A stretch of 64,000 bases of DNA from JANSWY01 sp965243755 (GCA_965243755.1 CBDEVW010000007.1:62001-126000); one strand, 5' to 3'; counted from the first letter of the stretch, positions 17,952 to 27,767 are shown. Program-made: numbers and translations. Notes: generated from the letters alone by a model not told the origin.

Positions 17952-19463
17952 TTATTCCCAGTTTGGATTTTGGGTAAGTTCTCCGAATGTTAATTTGATT
18001 TCTGCATCAGGAATGGGCAGGAGCTCATGTTTGCCAGTTTGAAACCCCAAAGGTCCCAAAACTTCAGCAGCTTTGCCCGTTCTGAGAAGGTCCCAGTAGC
18101 GATGACCTTCCAATGCCAGCTCATGTCTTCTTTCTTCGAGAATAATATCCCTCAATAGTGCCTGATCAGTTTCAGTGATATCCGGCAAAATGCTACTATT
18201 CCCTTGTCGGGCCCTTTCTCTTACCATATTAAGGTATGTCAGCGCCTCAGTGGTTTTGCCATTTTCGTTCAATGCTTCAGCAGCCATTAGCAAGACATCA
18301 GCGTATCGAATGATGCGGCGGTTGTGTCCCTGAGAAGTGGCTGGAATTTGACCTGGTGTCCAAACCTTTTGGTTGTAACATTCAATTTCAACCAGCACAC
18401 CATCCACCTCAGTTTGATCAGGGGTAGTACCGTCACCGGAGATGGTCACACCGTCAAGTGTTTCTCCCAAAAAAATCACAGTAGCATCCAGACGAGGATC
18501 ATTAGGTTCGAATGAATTGATGAGGTCTAGAGATGGTCTGTTGAAGCCCCATCCTTTATTTGGCGTACCTCTCACACCCTGAACGTTGGCATAAAAGTTA
18601 GTGCCATTTTCAAGGCCTTCCTGTGTTCCAAAAACAGCGCCAATCTCAAATACCGATCCAACACCATGTTCGCCTGCCAGACTACTCGCCATCTCAAAAT
18701 CAGGATCAAGGTCATATTCTCCCGAGTTGATGACTGCAAGGGCATAATCTTCAGCCTGTCCAAAACTTCCCTGAAAGAGATAGACTTTGGCCAGTAAGGC
18801 ATTTGCTGCTCCTCTGGTGGCTCTGCCCAGATCAGCGGTACTTTGTGTTGATTTTTCGGGGAGAAAGTCACTGGCATACTCAAGGTCCTGTACAATCAGC
18901 GTGTAAACATCTGAAACTGACGCCCTCTTCAAACCGCTTTCAGGTACCGCTGAGGTTACAATGGGCACCCCGCCAAAAGCTCTTACCAGATAGAAATAAT
19001 GCAGCGCTCTTAAAAACCTTGCCTGAGCGATATAATTTGCTTTAAGGCTTTCATCCATGTCAATGTCTGGCACAAACTCAATGACCACATTCGCACTTCT
19101 AATGGCACTGTACAACGTATTCCACCAGTTGCGAATTACCTGGTCAGTGTTGTTATGCTCAAATCTGTCGTAAGGCCCAATGGTAGACCGCTGATCATCA
19201 GGGTTACTTCCTTTTCTGGCATCATCTGACATGATATCGTCTATTGGAAATAGTCCCGTGTGATATAATCCTTCCCTTAGGAAATAGTAGGCGGCATTGG
19301 TTGCGGCTTCTGCATCAGCCTGATTTTCCGGGAAACCCTCCTGAGTCAATTCACCCTGAAGCGGTTTCTCCAGAAAATCATCACAACCAAACCCGATAAG
19401 AAGTAACATGAGTGTTGTAACTGCTCTCATTTTATAGCCTAATGTTATTTTATTTGATTTCAT
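17952..19463 (-). CDS. susD: SusD/RagB outer-membrane nutrient-binding lipoprotein
   Basis: The protein has 503 aa from the ATG at 19461-19463; a second ATG at 19430 would also give a lipoprotein signal (MRAVTTLMLLLIGFGC). Family features are CDDFLEKPLQGELT after the lipid Cys, NAAYYFLREGLY, YIAQARFLRALHYFYLVRAF, RATRGAANALLAKVYL, and the C-terminal RRIIRYADVLLMAAEALNE and EERRHELALEGHRYWDLLRT. SusD caps the SusC barrel and presents oligosaccharide for TonB-dependent import. Its start lies 13 bp after the susC stop, so both are on one transcript. The name denotes the family, since the substrate here is probably a beta-1,2-glucan and not starch. Confidence 0.95.
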   Translation of the reverse strand: MKSNKITLGYKMRAVTTLMLLLIGFGCDDFLEKPLQGELTQEGFPENQADAEAATNAAYYFLREGLYHTGLFPIDDIMSDDARKGSNPDDQRSTIGPYDRFEHNNTDQVIRNWWNTLYSAIRSANVVIEFVPDIDMDESLKANYIAQARFLRALHYFYLVRAFGGVPIVTSAVPESGLKRASVSDVYTLIVQDLEYASDFLPEKSTQSTADLGRATRGAANALLAKVYLFQGSFGQAEDYALAVINSGEYDLDPDFEMASSLAGEHGVGSVFEIGAVFGTQEGLENGTNFYANVQGVRGTPNKGWGFNRPSLDLINSFEPNDPRLDATVIFLGETLDGVTISGDGTTPDQTEVDGVLVEIECYNQKVWTPGQIPATSQGHNRRIIRYADVLLMAAEALNENGKTTEALTYLNMVRERARQGNSSILPDITETDQALLRDIILEERRHELALEGHRYWDLLRTGKAAEVLGPLGFQTGKHELLPIPDAEIKLTFGELTQNPNWE

Positions 19464-19476
19464 CTGCCCCAATGCT

Positions 19477-22400
19477 TTAAAACTTAATATCTATGCCTAA
19501 TGAATAAATGGATGTTACCGGGTAGGTTCCCAGATCAACATTATTGAATAGTGGATCTCCTTTTGCTCCAGTGACCGGATCATTTGCAGAAACTTCCGGG
19601 GAATAACCGGTAAATTCCGAACGGGTGATGACATTCGTGCCACTCACAAATACACGAGCCGACTTCATCCTTAACATGTCCGAAATGTTTTGTGGCAGCT
19701 GATACCCTAACGATATGTTTCTTAACCTGAAGAATCCACCGTCCTGAATAAAGCGGGAAGATGGTAGAAAGTTGTATCCCCCAGCCGAAGGTCTGGGTTC
19801 GGTGGTGCTTGTTCCTTCGCCATTCCAATAGTTGAAGACATGTTGTTCATAGTTGTACAGATCGGGCCTGATGGTTTCCTTTAAATTATAAATCTTGTTA
19901 CCTCCCTGACCCTGAAAGTCCATACTTAACGCAAACCCTTTATACCCTAGTTGAATATTTCCTCCATACAGGTAGGTTGGAATAGGGGAGCCCAGATTGG
20001 TTCTGTCTTCTCCAGTAATGGCACCATCATTATTCACATCAACGAATCGCAAATCACCAATACCGGCATCTGATCTATGAGGGTAACTATCTAATTCTGA
20101 CTGGTTTTGAAATATTCCGTCTACCAGATAACCATAAAAGCTACCAATCGGGTCACCAGGGATTGTTTGTGTCACTGGCGTTCCGTTAAAAAGTCGGTAA
20201 AGCACCTCATCAGAACCTCCCGTTCCACTTACTTTTTTGGTTTCGTTATTTAATGTGGTACCATTGAATGAAATCGAATAGGTAAGTCCCATCGGAAGCT
20301 CATCGCGCCAATTCACCGTTAGTTCAAATCCTGAGTTCAATACTTCTGCTGCATTGAAAGTAATTTGACTGCTGCCGTTCCCTAAATATCCTGGCACATC
20401 AAGTCCAACAAGTATGTCCTCTGTAGTTTTATGGAAGTAATCAACTTCAGCGGTTAGTTTATCATCAAGCCAGCCGAGCTCCACACCAATGTCTAGTTGA
20501 GTAGAGGTTTCCCATCGAAGATTTGGGTTACCGGAATCACCAAATGTCTGGCCAAAATATTGTTCCGGCGTTTGCCCAAATACCCCGTTTCTGTTGTTTA
20601 CAACCCTTGAATAGATCCTGGTATAATCAATCTTTTCATTACCAAGTTTACCCCAACTGGCTCGGAATTTTAAGTTGGATAACAGGTTGTTATCCGCTAG
20701 AAAATCTTCATTGATGGCATTCCACCCCAATGCAAACGATGGGAAATTCCCAAAGCGGTTGTCGCCGATGAACTTAGAGGATCCATCTCTTCTGAAAGTC
20801 GCTGTGAACAGGTATTTGCTGTTGTAGACATAATTGAAACGCGCCAGAATAGAGCGCATTGAAAAATTCAAACCAGGATCTACGTTGTTCTGTACAGTTT
20901 CTGTATTGGAATCACCAGCATCGATGTACCAAAAATCTTCACTGTCCCTAATCAGGTTTTCAACAGTAGCTCTTCTTTTTTCATTGGCGTTTTCCTGAAA
21001 GGTATAACCTACTATGGCATCTATTTGATGCTTGTTGATTTTCTTAAAGTAGCTTAAAGTATTTTCCCATAGCCACTGGAATTGCGTGTTGTTTTCAATG
21101 GTGAGATCAGAAGAAGTATTCTGCTGCTGCGCTGATACAAAGAATACAGGGGAGAACCTCTTGCTTTCCGCATTGGTGATGTCAGCACCAAAGGAAGTCC
21201 TGAACTTTATGGCGTCCAGAAAGGACAGTTCAGTATAGATGTTACCGACGGTTTTGTAGTCCCTGTTAAAGCCATTGGCGTTATATTCCAGGTCTGCCAA
21301 TACATTTCCAACTCCCGGCACTTCATTGTAGTTTCCGTTATTGTCAAATGGCGCTATGGTTGGTTGCGCACGGTACACATTGAAAGGAGCATTACCAATA
21401 GTAGGGTAGGACTTACCAGGCACAAAGGTTAGGTTACTTCCTACTTTAGCCCAATTTGAAGCGTCAAATGAGTTGTTGAACCTTAAAGTAAGCCTGTTGT
21501 AATCTGAACCGGGAATGATACCATCCTGCCCGAAATATCCGATGCTCGTATAGTATTGGCTTTTTGCTGTTCCTCCGGAAATAGAAATATTGTAGTTCTG
21601 AATCAGCACATCTGAAAAATCTGTTTCAAAGATCAAATCCTGCCAGTCGGTATTAGGAACAGCATCAATGTTGTTAAATGCTCCGGTATTGAACTCGTTT
21701 ACTACAATGGCAAATTCTCTACCACTCAGCAGGTCAATCCGTTTTTGCAGGCGTTGAATACCCATTTCGGTATGTACATTGACAGTTACTCCTTCTCCCT
21801 TAGTGCCTTGTTTGGTGGTAATGATGAATACGCCATTTGCTCCTCGGCTACCGTAGATGGCTGTGGCTGAAGCATCTTTCAACACTTCCATGGATGCTAT
21901 ATCTGATGAGTTCAGGTAGCTTATGTCATCGAGAATAACACCATCAACCACGTAAATGGGGTTTGCATTATTGAAGGTTCCCTGACCTCTGATCCTGACA
22001 ATAGGAGATTGACCGGGTTCGCCGGAAGCACTGCTGACCTGCACACCTGCTACTTTTCCCTGCAGTGACTGCAATACATTGTTGGATTGTACTTTGACAA
22101 GATCTTCGCTTTTTATGGAAGATACTGCTCCTGTCAGGTCGCTTTTTTGAACTGTACCATAACCAATCACAACGATTTCCTCTATGGCCATGATGTCAGG
22201 CTCCATGATGAAGTCAACGGTTGTTTTGGAGCCAACCATTATTTCTTTAGTAGTATATCCAACAAAGCTTACAACGAGCACATCTTCAGGCGCAGCTTCA
22301 ATGGTATACCTTCCATTAATATCGGTGATGGTACCAACAGTGGTTCCTTTGATCTGAACAGTAGCCCCAGGTAGAGTGCCGCCATCAGCAGCAGTTACAG

Positions 22401-22515
22401 TGCCAGTAATAGTAGTATTTTGTGCAATTAATGCGGAATAAGGTAATGCTGCCAAAGAAAAAATAAGGCAACAAAAGACAAGTAGTCTACTTGGTTTTGG
22501 GGTAAATATTATCAT
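19477..22515 (-). CDS. susC: SusC/RagA TonB-dependent transporter
   Basis: This 1012-aa protein begins with a signal peptide ending ALIAQ. A carboxypeptidase-D-like regulatory domain follows (TITGTVTAADGGTLPGATV, GRYTIEAAPEDVLVVSFVGY), then a TonB-box-like stretch (EEIVVIGYGTVQKSDLTGAV) and the plug domain with VLQSLQGKVAGVQV and the SusC signature DASATAIYGSRGANGVFII. A 22-strand-type beta-barrel ends in SLGIDIKF with a terminal aromatic. It imports oligosaccharides across the outer membrane with energy from TonB. It is the first gene of the SusCD operon, and 277 bp separate it from the regulator upstream. There is no N-terminal STN domain, so anti-sigma signalling through this protein is unlikely. 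Confidence 0.96.
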   Translation of the reverse strand: MIIFTPKPSRLLVFCCLIFSLAALPYSALIAQNTTITGTVTAADGGTLPGATVQIKGTTVGTITDINGRYTIEAAPEDVLVVSFVGYTTKEIMVGSKTTVDFIMEPDIMAIEEIVVIGYGTVQKSDLTGAVSSIKSEDLVKVQSNNVLQSLQGKVAGVQVSSASGEPGQSPIVRIRGQGTFNNANPIYVVDGVILDDISYLNSSDIASMEVLKDASATAIYGSRGANGVFIITTKQGTKGEGVTVNVHTEMGIQRLQKRIDLLSGREFAIVVNEFNTGAFNNIDAVPNTDWQDLIFETDFSDVLIQNYNISISGGTAKSQYYTSIGYFGQDGIIPGSDYNRLTLRFNNSFDASNWAKVGSNLTFVPGKSYPTIGNAPFNVYRAQPTIAPFDNNGNYNEVPGVGNVLADLEYNANGFNRDYKTVGNIYTELSFLDAIKFRTSFGADITNAESKRFSPVFFVSAQQQNTSSDLTIENNTQFQWLWENTLSYFKKINKHQIDAIVGYTFQENANEKRRATVENLIRDSEDFWYIDAGDSNTETVQNNVDPGLNFSMRSILARFNYVYNSKYLFTATFRRDGSSKFIGDNRFGNFPSFALGWNAINEDFLADNNLLSNLKFRASWGKLGNEKIDYTRIYSRVVNNRNGVFGQTPEQYFGQTFGDSGNPNLRWETSTQLDIGVELGWLDDKLTAEVDYFHKTTEDILVGLDVPGYLGNGSSQITFNAAEVLNSGFELTVNWRDELPMGLTYSISFNGTTLNNETKKVSGTGGSDEVLYRLFNGTPVTQTIPGDPIGSFYGYLVDGIFQNQSELDSYPHRSDAGIGDLRFVDVNNDGAITGEDRTNLGSPIPTYLYGGNIQLGYKGFALSMDFQGQGGNKIYNLKETIRPDLYNYEQHVFNYWNGEGTSTTEPRPSAGGYNFLPSSRFIQDGGFFRLRNISLGYQLPQNISDMLRMKSARVFVSGTNVITRSEFTGYSPEVSANDPVTGAKGDPLFNNVDLGTYPVTSIYSLGIDIKF

Positions 22516-22653
22516 AAGCTATTGGACTCAAAAAATAATCTTCTTTTACCTACATAATTTGACCGAATATCAAACAATCGTGTGAACACCACAATAATTT
22601 TTGTTGAAATAGTTACATAAAACGTGTTTTTTGAATGCGAAAAAGGCAGGATA

Positions 22654-22735
22654 TTTTGCGCAATAAAAACAATAAATAATGTCTAAAATTAGCCTCTATT
22701 AGTATTTTGCTTGATGGAGTTATTGCACAATAAAA
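22654..22735. promoter_or_regulatory. Two candidate operator sites upstream of susC
   Basis: The 277-bp gap between the regulator gene and susC has two related sites: TTTTGCGCAATAAAA (22654-22668) and TTATTGCACAATAAAA (22720-22735). They share TTGCRCAATAAAA, and each has a palindromic core (TTGCGCAA; TTATTG/CAATAA). The offset of 67 bp, close to a whole number of turns, and the position 140-220 bp upstream of susC fit activator sites for the neighbouring regulator. The function is inferred. Confidence 0.45.
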
Positions 22736-22792
22736 GCAGGATTTTGAAATTATGAGGTTTATTGGATAAATACAATTTAAACGTGCAGCGCG

Positions 22793-24622
22793 CTATGCGA
22801 GAATGTTGAGGTCCTGAAAGATATCCAGAGAACTTCTCCCGTATTGACTGATATGTTTTTCAATCTTTTTTCGAAAGGCCCAAATGGTGTTTACTCGTAA
22901 TTCAAGAGCAGCAGACAGTTCGGCATTGTTTCTATGATCATTGTTGAGCGTTAAATAGAGGATGTACATGGCTTTTTGTAGTGGGAATTTGATGCCATGA
23001 AATATGGTGTCCGTGGTTGGAGTTTCATTATAGCCGCACCTGGAGCATCTCCTCGCAAACGGTGAGGATCCCTTGATGTGCTTCTTGTTCTGGCACTTTT
23101 TACACGAATATTCAGCATGCCACTTGTGCTCTGAAAGAAACTTCAACACCCGCGCTTTATTGGGAAACAAAAGTAAAAATTCCTCAAAGGAGAGCATTTT
23201 GTTCAGCAAACGCTCCGTTTGGATTGATTTTAAGTTGTTGCGCAGTTTCCAATTGTCCAGGTCAAGCATTGAATTGATTTCCGATATCTCAATTTTCTGA
23301 TTCTCCAGTTGTTTATTAGAATGCTCTAATTGTTCATTTTTTTGTGCTATCTCTATTGTTCGGGCCTGGATTTTTTGTTCCAGCTGTTGGTTTAGCTTGT
23401 CCTTGTAACGAATGTTTTGTTCATGTTGAGCGACAATTCTTCTAAAGGCCCTGTTTCTGTTTTCCTTAAGAATCCTCACCCGATCGCTCAGTGCAATTGA
23501 AAGGAACAGCATTTCAAGGACAAAACATAAGTGCAGACTATAGTAACTCAGTGCTTGTGTGAGGTAGGAATAATTGGTCCAGGAAGTGGGTATAATCGAG
23601 AACAGGACCAATGTTTTTAGCACAAAACCAAAAAACAAAAAGCCATATGCCACGATAAAGAACCTCGCTGGTTGGTAACCCCTTGTATAGGTTTGGATAC
23701 TTCCGATGAAGATCGTGGAAAGTGGTATAATTTCAATGTACCGATAAGTAAACAGGTGGTTATCGATGAATAATGCATAGAGGAAAAAGCAAGCCCTCAG
23801 TGCAAACACCACATTCAGCAATCGATTGACTTTTGGTGCACGAACTTTTAGGTTCAAAAACTTTTTTGAGAATATGATGGACCAGGAAATGATACTAAAC
23901 AAGGCAATTCCATGGGCGATGGTATTCCAGTTGGGTAGACCGGGCCATAACATTTGAAAGGCGATACCATCCACACACATGGCATACAATCCTACTGACA
24001 GGATATAAAACGTATAATAAAGGTACTTTACCTCTCTTATAGCGCTGTAAAGAAAAATGTTATACAGCGAAATAATCAGTATCATGCCGTAGAAAATGCC
24101 ATAGAGGTAATACTCCGTAAGTGCATAATCCACAAATCGATTGATGGACCTGATTGCAATTCTGATATCAGCATATTCACGGTTTGCAATGCGCACGTAA
24201 GCCGTATATTCTCCGGGTTTCTTCAATGGAATTTCGAAGTTCTTATGGTCAAACTGTCGATTCAGGAAGTCGTACTGATCACCGAATTGATAGGTGCCAT
24301 AGGTGCTGTCTGAAGCATGTCTGATATGGACTTCAATACTGTCTATGGTCTGATCAAAAAACTCTATGAGGTAGCTGTATTGATCCTCAATGCAAAAGTT
24401 GTATTCGACCCAATAGGCTGCATCAGGATTGTAATTATTAGGGGAGAAGGAGGGGTTAAATTTAAAGAACTTCTCGGGGTTGCTAATGATTTGATCGCTC
24501 GATATTTGGCGGGTAGTGTCCTCATAAAACCTCACCTCCTGAACTGAAACTACACGCTCCTCCTGATTGGGCCCAAGACGAATAAGGCATGCGAGTGATA
24601 TGAATGCAATCAGATTATTCAA
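22793..24622 (-). CDS. 7TMR-DISM membrane receptor with transposase-like zinc-ribbon/HTH tail
   Basis: This 609-aa protein has a TTG start, the only one after the upstream in-frame stop. A signal-like N-terminus is followed by a periplasmic 7TMR-DISMED2-type beta domain (~25-165, with FFKFNPSFSPNNYNPDAAYW) and seven hydrophobic helices (~175-385, 7TMR-DISM). A coiled coil follows (~390-460, LNQQLEQKIQARTIEIAQKN). Where related receptors carry a kinase, cyclase or LytTR, this one has a zinc ribbon (Cys507, Cys510, Cys526, Cys529) and then TTDTIFHGIKFPLQKAMYIL and ELSAALELRVNTIWAFRKKI. These resemble the zinc ribbon and helical N-terminus of IS1595/ISXO2 transposases. There is no DDE nuclease domain. 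Lying directly upstream of susC, it is probably a one-component membrane-bound transcription regulator of the locus. Confidence 0.72.
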   Translation of the reverse strand: MNNLIAFISLACLIRLGPNQEERVVSVQEVRFYEDTTRQISSDQIISNPEKFFKFNPSFSPNNYNPDAAYWVEYNFCIEDQYSYLIEFFDQTIDSIEVHIRHASDSTYGTYQFGDQYDFLNRQFDHKNFEIPLKKPGEYTAYVRIANREYADIRIAIRSINRFVDYALTEYYLYGIFYGMILIISLYNIFLYSAIREVKYLYYTFYILSVGLYAMCVDGIAFQMLWPGLPNWNTIAHGIALFSIISWSIIFSKKFLNLKVRAPKVNRLLNVVFALRACFFLYALFIDNHLFTYRYIEIIPLSTIFIGSIQTYTRGYQPARFFIVAYGFLFFGFVLKTLVLFSIIPTSWTNYSYLTQALSYYSLHLCFVLEMLFLSIALSDRVRILKENRNRAFRRIVAQHEQNIRYKDKLNQQLEQKIQARTIEIAQKNEQLEHSNKQLENQKIEISEINSMLDLDNWKLRNNLKSIQTERLLNKMLSFEEFLLLFPNKARVLKFLSEHKWHAEYSCKKCQNKKHIKGSSPFARRCSRCGYNETPTTDTIFHGIKFPLQKAMYILYLTLNNDHRNNAELSAALELRVNTIWAFRKKIEKHISQYGRSSLDIFQDLNILA

Positions 24623-24733
24623 TAGAGATACTTCAGTTCAAAAGCTTCAAAAATTTAAAGCTAATGAATTTAGAGAATTCAAGTATCAGCAGTATTGAAT
24701 AACTGAGATGTACATAGTTAACACCACCTTTAT

Positions 24734-27592
24734 TCACTCTCCTAAAACCACAAAAGCACCCCAGTAGTATGGATGATCATACACTTTCATTAATTGTCGT
24801 TGTGCCTTATAGAATGCTTCTCTTTTGGAAATGGTACCTCCGAGCCAGTTTTTATAAAATAGCGTCATGAGCTGATTGGTTGCTTCGTCATCCACCTTCC
24901 ATAAACTCATAATGATCGTTCGGGCTCCCGCGATCTTAAAAGCCCGTTGTAATCCATAGATACCCTCACCATTTTTAAGATCACCCAACCCGGTTTCACA
25001 GGCGGACAATACAACAAGATCGGTATTGTCTATATTCAGGTTAAGTGCTTCAAAGGAAGTTAAAATGCCATCTTCATTGGAATTCACCAGGTCTTTTGAC
25101 ATCAGTGATTTAGCTGCTCCTGTAAATAGTAGACCTGTATTGCGCAGGGGATTATCCTCATCCTTGTCTTGCTGTGAAAAGAACCCGTGAGTCGCTATGT
25201 GAAGGATGTTGGGCTTTAGCATATCCATTAATGCTGATTCTTCTGCCTCTTCGTTGGTGAGTACGATTTTTCTCCAACCATTTTCTTCCAGCAAAGCCGC
25301 AATTGTTGCTACTTCGCGTTCTGCACCCGGTAATGGTGATAATCCTGCCCGTTCCTGACCACCAGTTAATAAGTCAATGCCCCTGATTGTACCAGAAACC
25401 CCCTGAGGCAGTTCCCCAAAACTTGGATTTCCTATGAGCATACCAAACTTCACTGTAGAAGCAGGTCTTGGCTCTTCCAAAAGATCTTTGCCACTGGTGA
25501 TGATCTGAATCTCCTTTTCTTCCATCAAATAATTACCGGTTGATGGATTGATGAGGGTTTGGAGATTGAGTTTGTGATAGACGCCATCTGCAGAAAAATA
25601 AACCTTATTATATTTTTTTAAATGGCGCTCAAGGGGTTTCCAAAAGTGACCATAGGACTGTTCATCTCTTAGCTTGAATCGTATTTTATTGGTATACGAG
25701 TTGATCGCTTCATTTTCTAAGAAGTTCCCATCATTCAGCGAAACAACCTCTGGGTAATCCCTGGTTTTGTCTGTTAGAATAAAGGCAATGTATTTGCTCT
25801 TATTACTCCATTGCCAGTTGTCAAGATCAAATTCCTGATAGCTGTGGATTTCCACCAGGGCCTCTTTTTTTCCCAACCGGTCCCGCACTGATTCCCATTT
25901 GGGCAATCCATTGGAAGTAGAGTAAAAAGCAGATAGTCTGTTTAGTGCCCTGTCTTTACTGTCAAATACTTCGGAAAGACTATCACGATCAATCTGATAC
26001 CTGTCTTTGATTTCCTGGTCTGATAAATCGGCCAGTTTGCCTAAGGTTTGCCTGAGTTCCTGAACCTCATTGTAGAGCTCGATTAGCTTTCGGTCATTGC
26101 TATCCAGTATTCTTTTTTTAATCGCATTTGAAGTGGAAATCAGCAGTGCCTTGTTGTACAATTGGATGTTTAACAGGTCAGCTATTAGCTCTGGATAGGT
26201 ATCCATTTCCTTTATGGTCAGGGAAGATTGAAAATGATTGAGACCTCTTTGTTGTGAAAAGAGCACCTGGCGATTCTTTTCATTCATCTGCTCAAAAAAA
26301 CGGTAAAGGTAATTCTGTCGGTTCTGCGAATTGTCTCTGAGAATTTTGATGGCCTCATCCTTGTGGTCCAGGCGATACAGGGACAAACCGTAGCTCCTTT
26401 GCACCTGCATGGTTGATAGATGGTCACTTCCATATAACGCCACATACTTCTGCAGCGCATTGGCATATATCTTGGATCCTTTTTCCAGGTCCAGGTTTTC
26501 TATATGCGATCGTCCTACCTGGTAAAGCGCACCCAGATATTCATTGTGAGTATCGCCATACAGGCTGTCATAGATCTCCAGTACCTGATACAGGTATTGC
26601 TGGTATTCACTTTGTCTGCCAAGTCCTCTGCTAGCATAAGCCAATGCCCTCATGACATTGGCAGTTTCTCTATGGTACATTCCAAAGCGATCACGGCAGT
26701 CATTTAAAGCAATGATAGACAATTCATGTGCCTTGTCGTAATCTCCCATTGCCCGATAGCAGCTGGCCATGTTGTGAATGATTATAAAGTTAAGGTAATG
26801 GTCACCTGGCAGGTGTTTTTGCCCCATTTCCCTGGCTTCCAGGAAATATTTCAAAGCTTCATCATGCCTGTTGGCATAGGTATAGTAGTCTGCAATGTCA
26901 TTCAGTATTTGTGTGTATTGTTGTGGGTTTTGAGCTTTGTATTGGTCAAAAATGTTTTTGGACTGAAAGAACAGTGGTTCTGCATTGATCAGATCAAAAT
27001 GACGGAGGTAATCCCAGGCCAGCATACGCAATGCTTCAGCATACATAGGGCTTTGATCTCCTTCTTCCTTTTTAGTCATTTCCGCATACCTGATGTAAAG
27101 AGGGCGGGCTTCTTTACTGCGAACTTCATGATATAATGTAGCTAGTGCAAGATAGGTGTGTCTACTATCTGCAATCTCCTGATCATTTTTCAGTGCTTCA
27201 ATGCTTGCGTCAATTGACCTGGTACCACGATGGAATTCCACTTTTTCAAGCTTACCTTCAGCAGTGTACCATTTACACATTCCGTCCAACACTTCAGGCC
27301 TGTCGGAGAGCATGCTAACAACCATTTGCACCTGACCACTCTTATAGAAATCCCGAACAAGCCCAATCGGTTTGTCATTGATATAGGTGATTTTCCGGTA
27401 GTAAGCAGCCGATGCTGCATCCTCAATGATCTTCCAGTTCTGGTCATAGTAGATGGTCCACTCACCCTGTCTGCCATTGTCATCTGATAGATTAGGGGAG
27501 GAAGGAAGAGGCTGAGCAACAGAAAGTAACGAAAGCAGCACAAGGCAAAAGAAACCTACATATCGCAGTAAGCATTGAGTAGAGAGGTGCAT
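24734..27592 (-). CDS. TPR-CHAT caspase-like protein, secreted
   Basis: The protein has ~952 aa from the ATG at 27590-27592; a TTG lies four codons upstream. A signal peptide (LLRYVGFFCLVLLSLLSVAQ) is followed by a MORN-like stretch (GEWTIYYDQNW, GLVRDFYKSGQVQMV). A TPR superhelix with TPR_12-type repeats covers about 140-430, then a linker leads to a C-terminal CHAT domain. The caspase-type dyad is intact: His in HIATHGFF and Cys in VLSACETGLGD, about 63 residues apart (806 and 869 counted from the TTG). ARTIIMSLWKVDD and the closing YYWGAFVVLGE are family landmarks. CHAT proteins are caspase-like proteases or scaffolds. Here export suggests a periplasmic role. The 7TMR regulator follows 111 bp downstream on the same strand, but membership in the locus is uncertain. 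Confidence 0.85.
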   Translation of the reverse strand: MHLSTQCLLRYVGFFCLVLLSLLSVAQPLPSSPNLSDDNGRQGEWTIYYDQNWKIIEDAASAAYYRKITYINDKPIGLVRDFYKSGQVQMVVSMLSDRPEVLDGMCKWYTAEGKLEKVEFHRGTRSIDASIEALKNDQEIADSRHTYLALATLYHEVRSKEARPLYIRYAEMTKKEEGDQSPMYAEALRMLAWDYLRHFDLINAEPLFFQSKNIFDQYKAQNPQQYTQILNDIADYYTYANRHDEALKYFLEAREMGQKHLPGDHYLNFIIIHNMASCYRAMGDYDKAHELSIIALNDCRDRFGMYHRETANVMRALAYASRGLGRQSEYQQYLYQVLEIYDSLYGDTHNEYLGALYQVGRSHIENLDLEKGSKIYANALQKYVALYGSDHLSTMQVQRSYGLSLYRLDHKDEAIKILRDNSQNRQNYLYRFFEQMNEKNRQVLFSQQRGLNHFQSSLTIKEMDTYPELIADLLNIQLYNKALLISTSNAIKKRILDSNDRKLIELYNEVQELRQTLGKLADLSDQEIKDRYQIDRDSLSEVFDSKDRALNRLSAFYSTSNGLPKWESVRDRLGKKEALVEIHSYQEFDLDNWQWSNKSKYIAFILTDKTRDYPEVVSLNDGNFLENEAINSYTNKIRFKLRDEQSYGHFWKPLERHLKKYNKVYFSADGVYHKLNLQTLINPSTGNYLMEEKEIQIITSGKDLLEEPRPASTVKFGMLIGNPSFGELPQGVSGTIRGIDLLTGGQERAGLSPLPGAEREVATIAALLEENGWRKIVLTNEEAEESALMDMLKPNILHIATHGFFSQQDKDEDNPLRNTGLLFTGAAKSLMSKDLVNSNEDGILTSFEALNLNIDNTDLVVLSACETGLGDLKNGEGIYGLQRAFKIAGARTIIMSLWKVDDEATNQLMTLFYKNWLGGTISKREAFYKAQRQLMKVYDHPYYWGAFVVLGE

Positions 27593-27767
27593 AGTAGAAT
27601 ACAATTGGCGACTTTCGAAATTTACTTGAAAATGAGGTAATTAAAAATTGTTTGTGTGTGGTTTGGCTTTTCCCGATAACAGGTTTCAGTCATATCAACC
27701 CTTAATTTAGGTATAGCAATAAACGCCACCCTATATCCATTATTTGCTCATATCGTACTATTATAAG

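Noticed and set aside
11022..22515. Starch utilisation (classical sus) locus
   Set aside because: No GH13, GH97 or SusE/F-type starch proteins; the glycosidases are GH144 and GH3.
22793..24622. The regulator gene as an insertion-sequence transposase
   Set aside because: Only the zinc ribbon and helical N-terminal part resemble a transposase. There is no DDE domain, and the bulk is a membrane receptor; no terminal inverted repeats flank the gene.
26726..27136. 136-codon plus-strand open frame within the CHAT gene
   Set aside because: Antisense to the TPR region of a well-supported gene.
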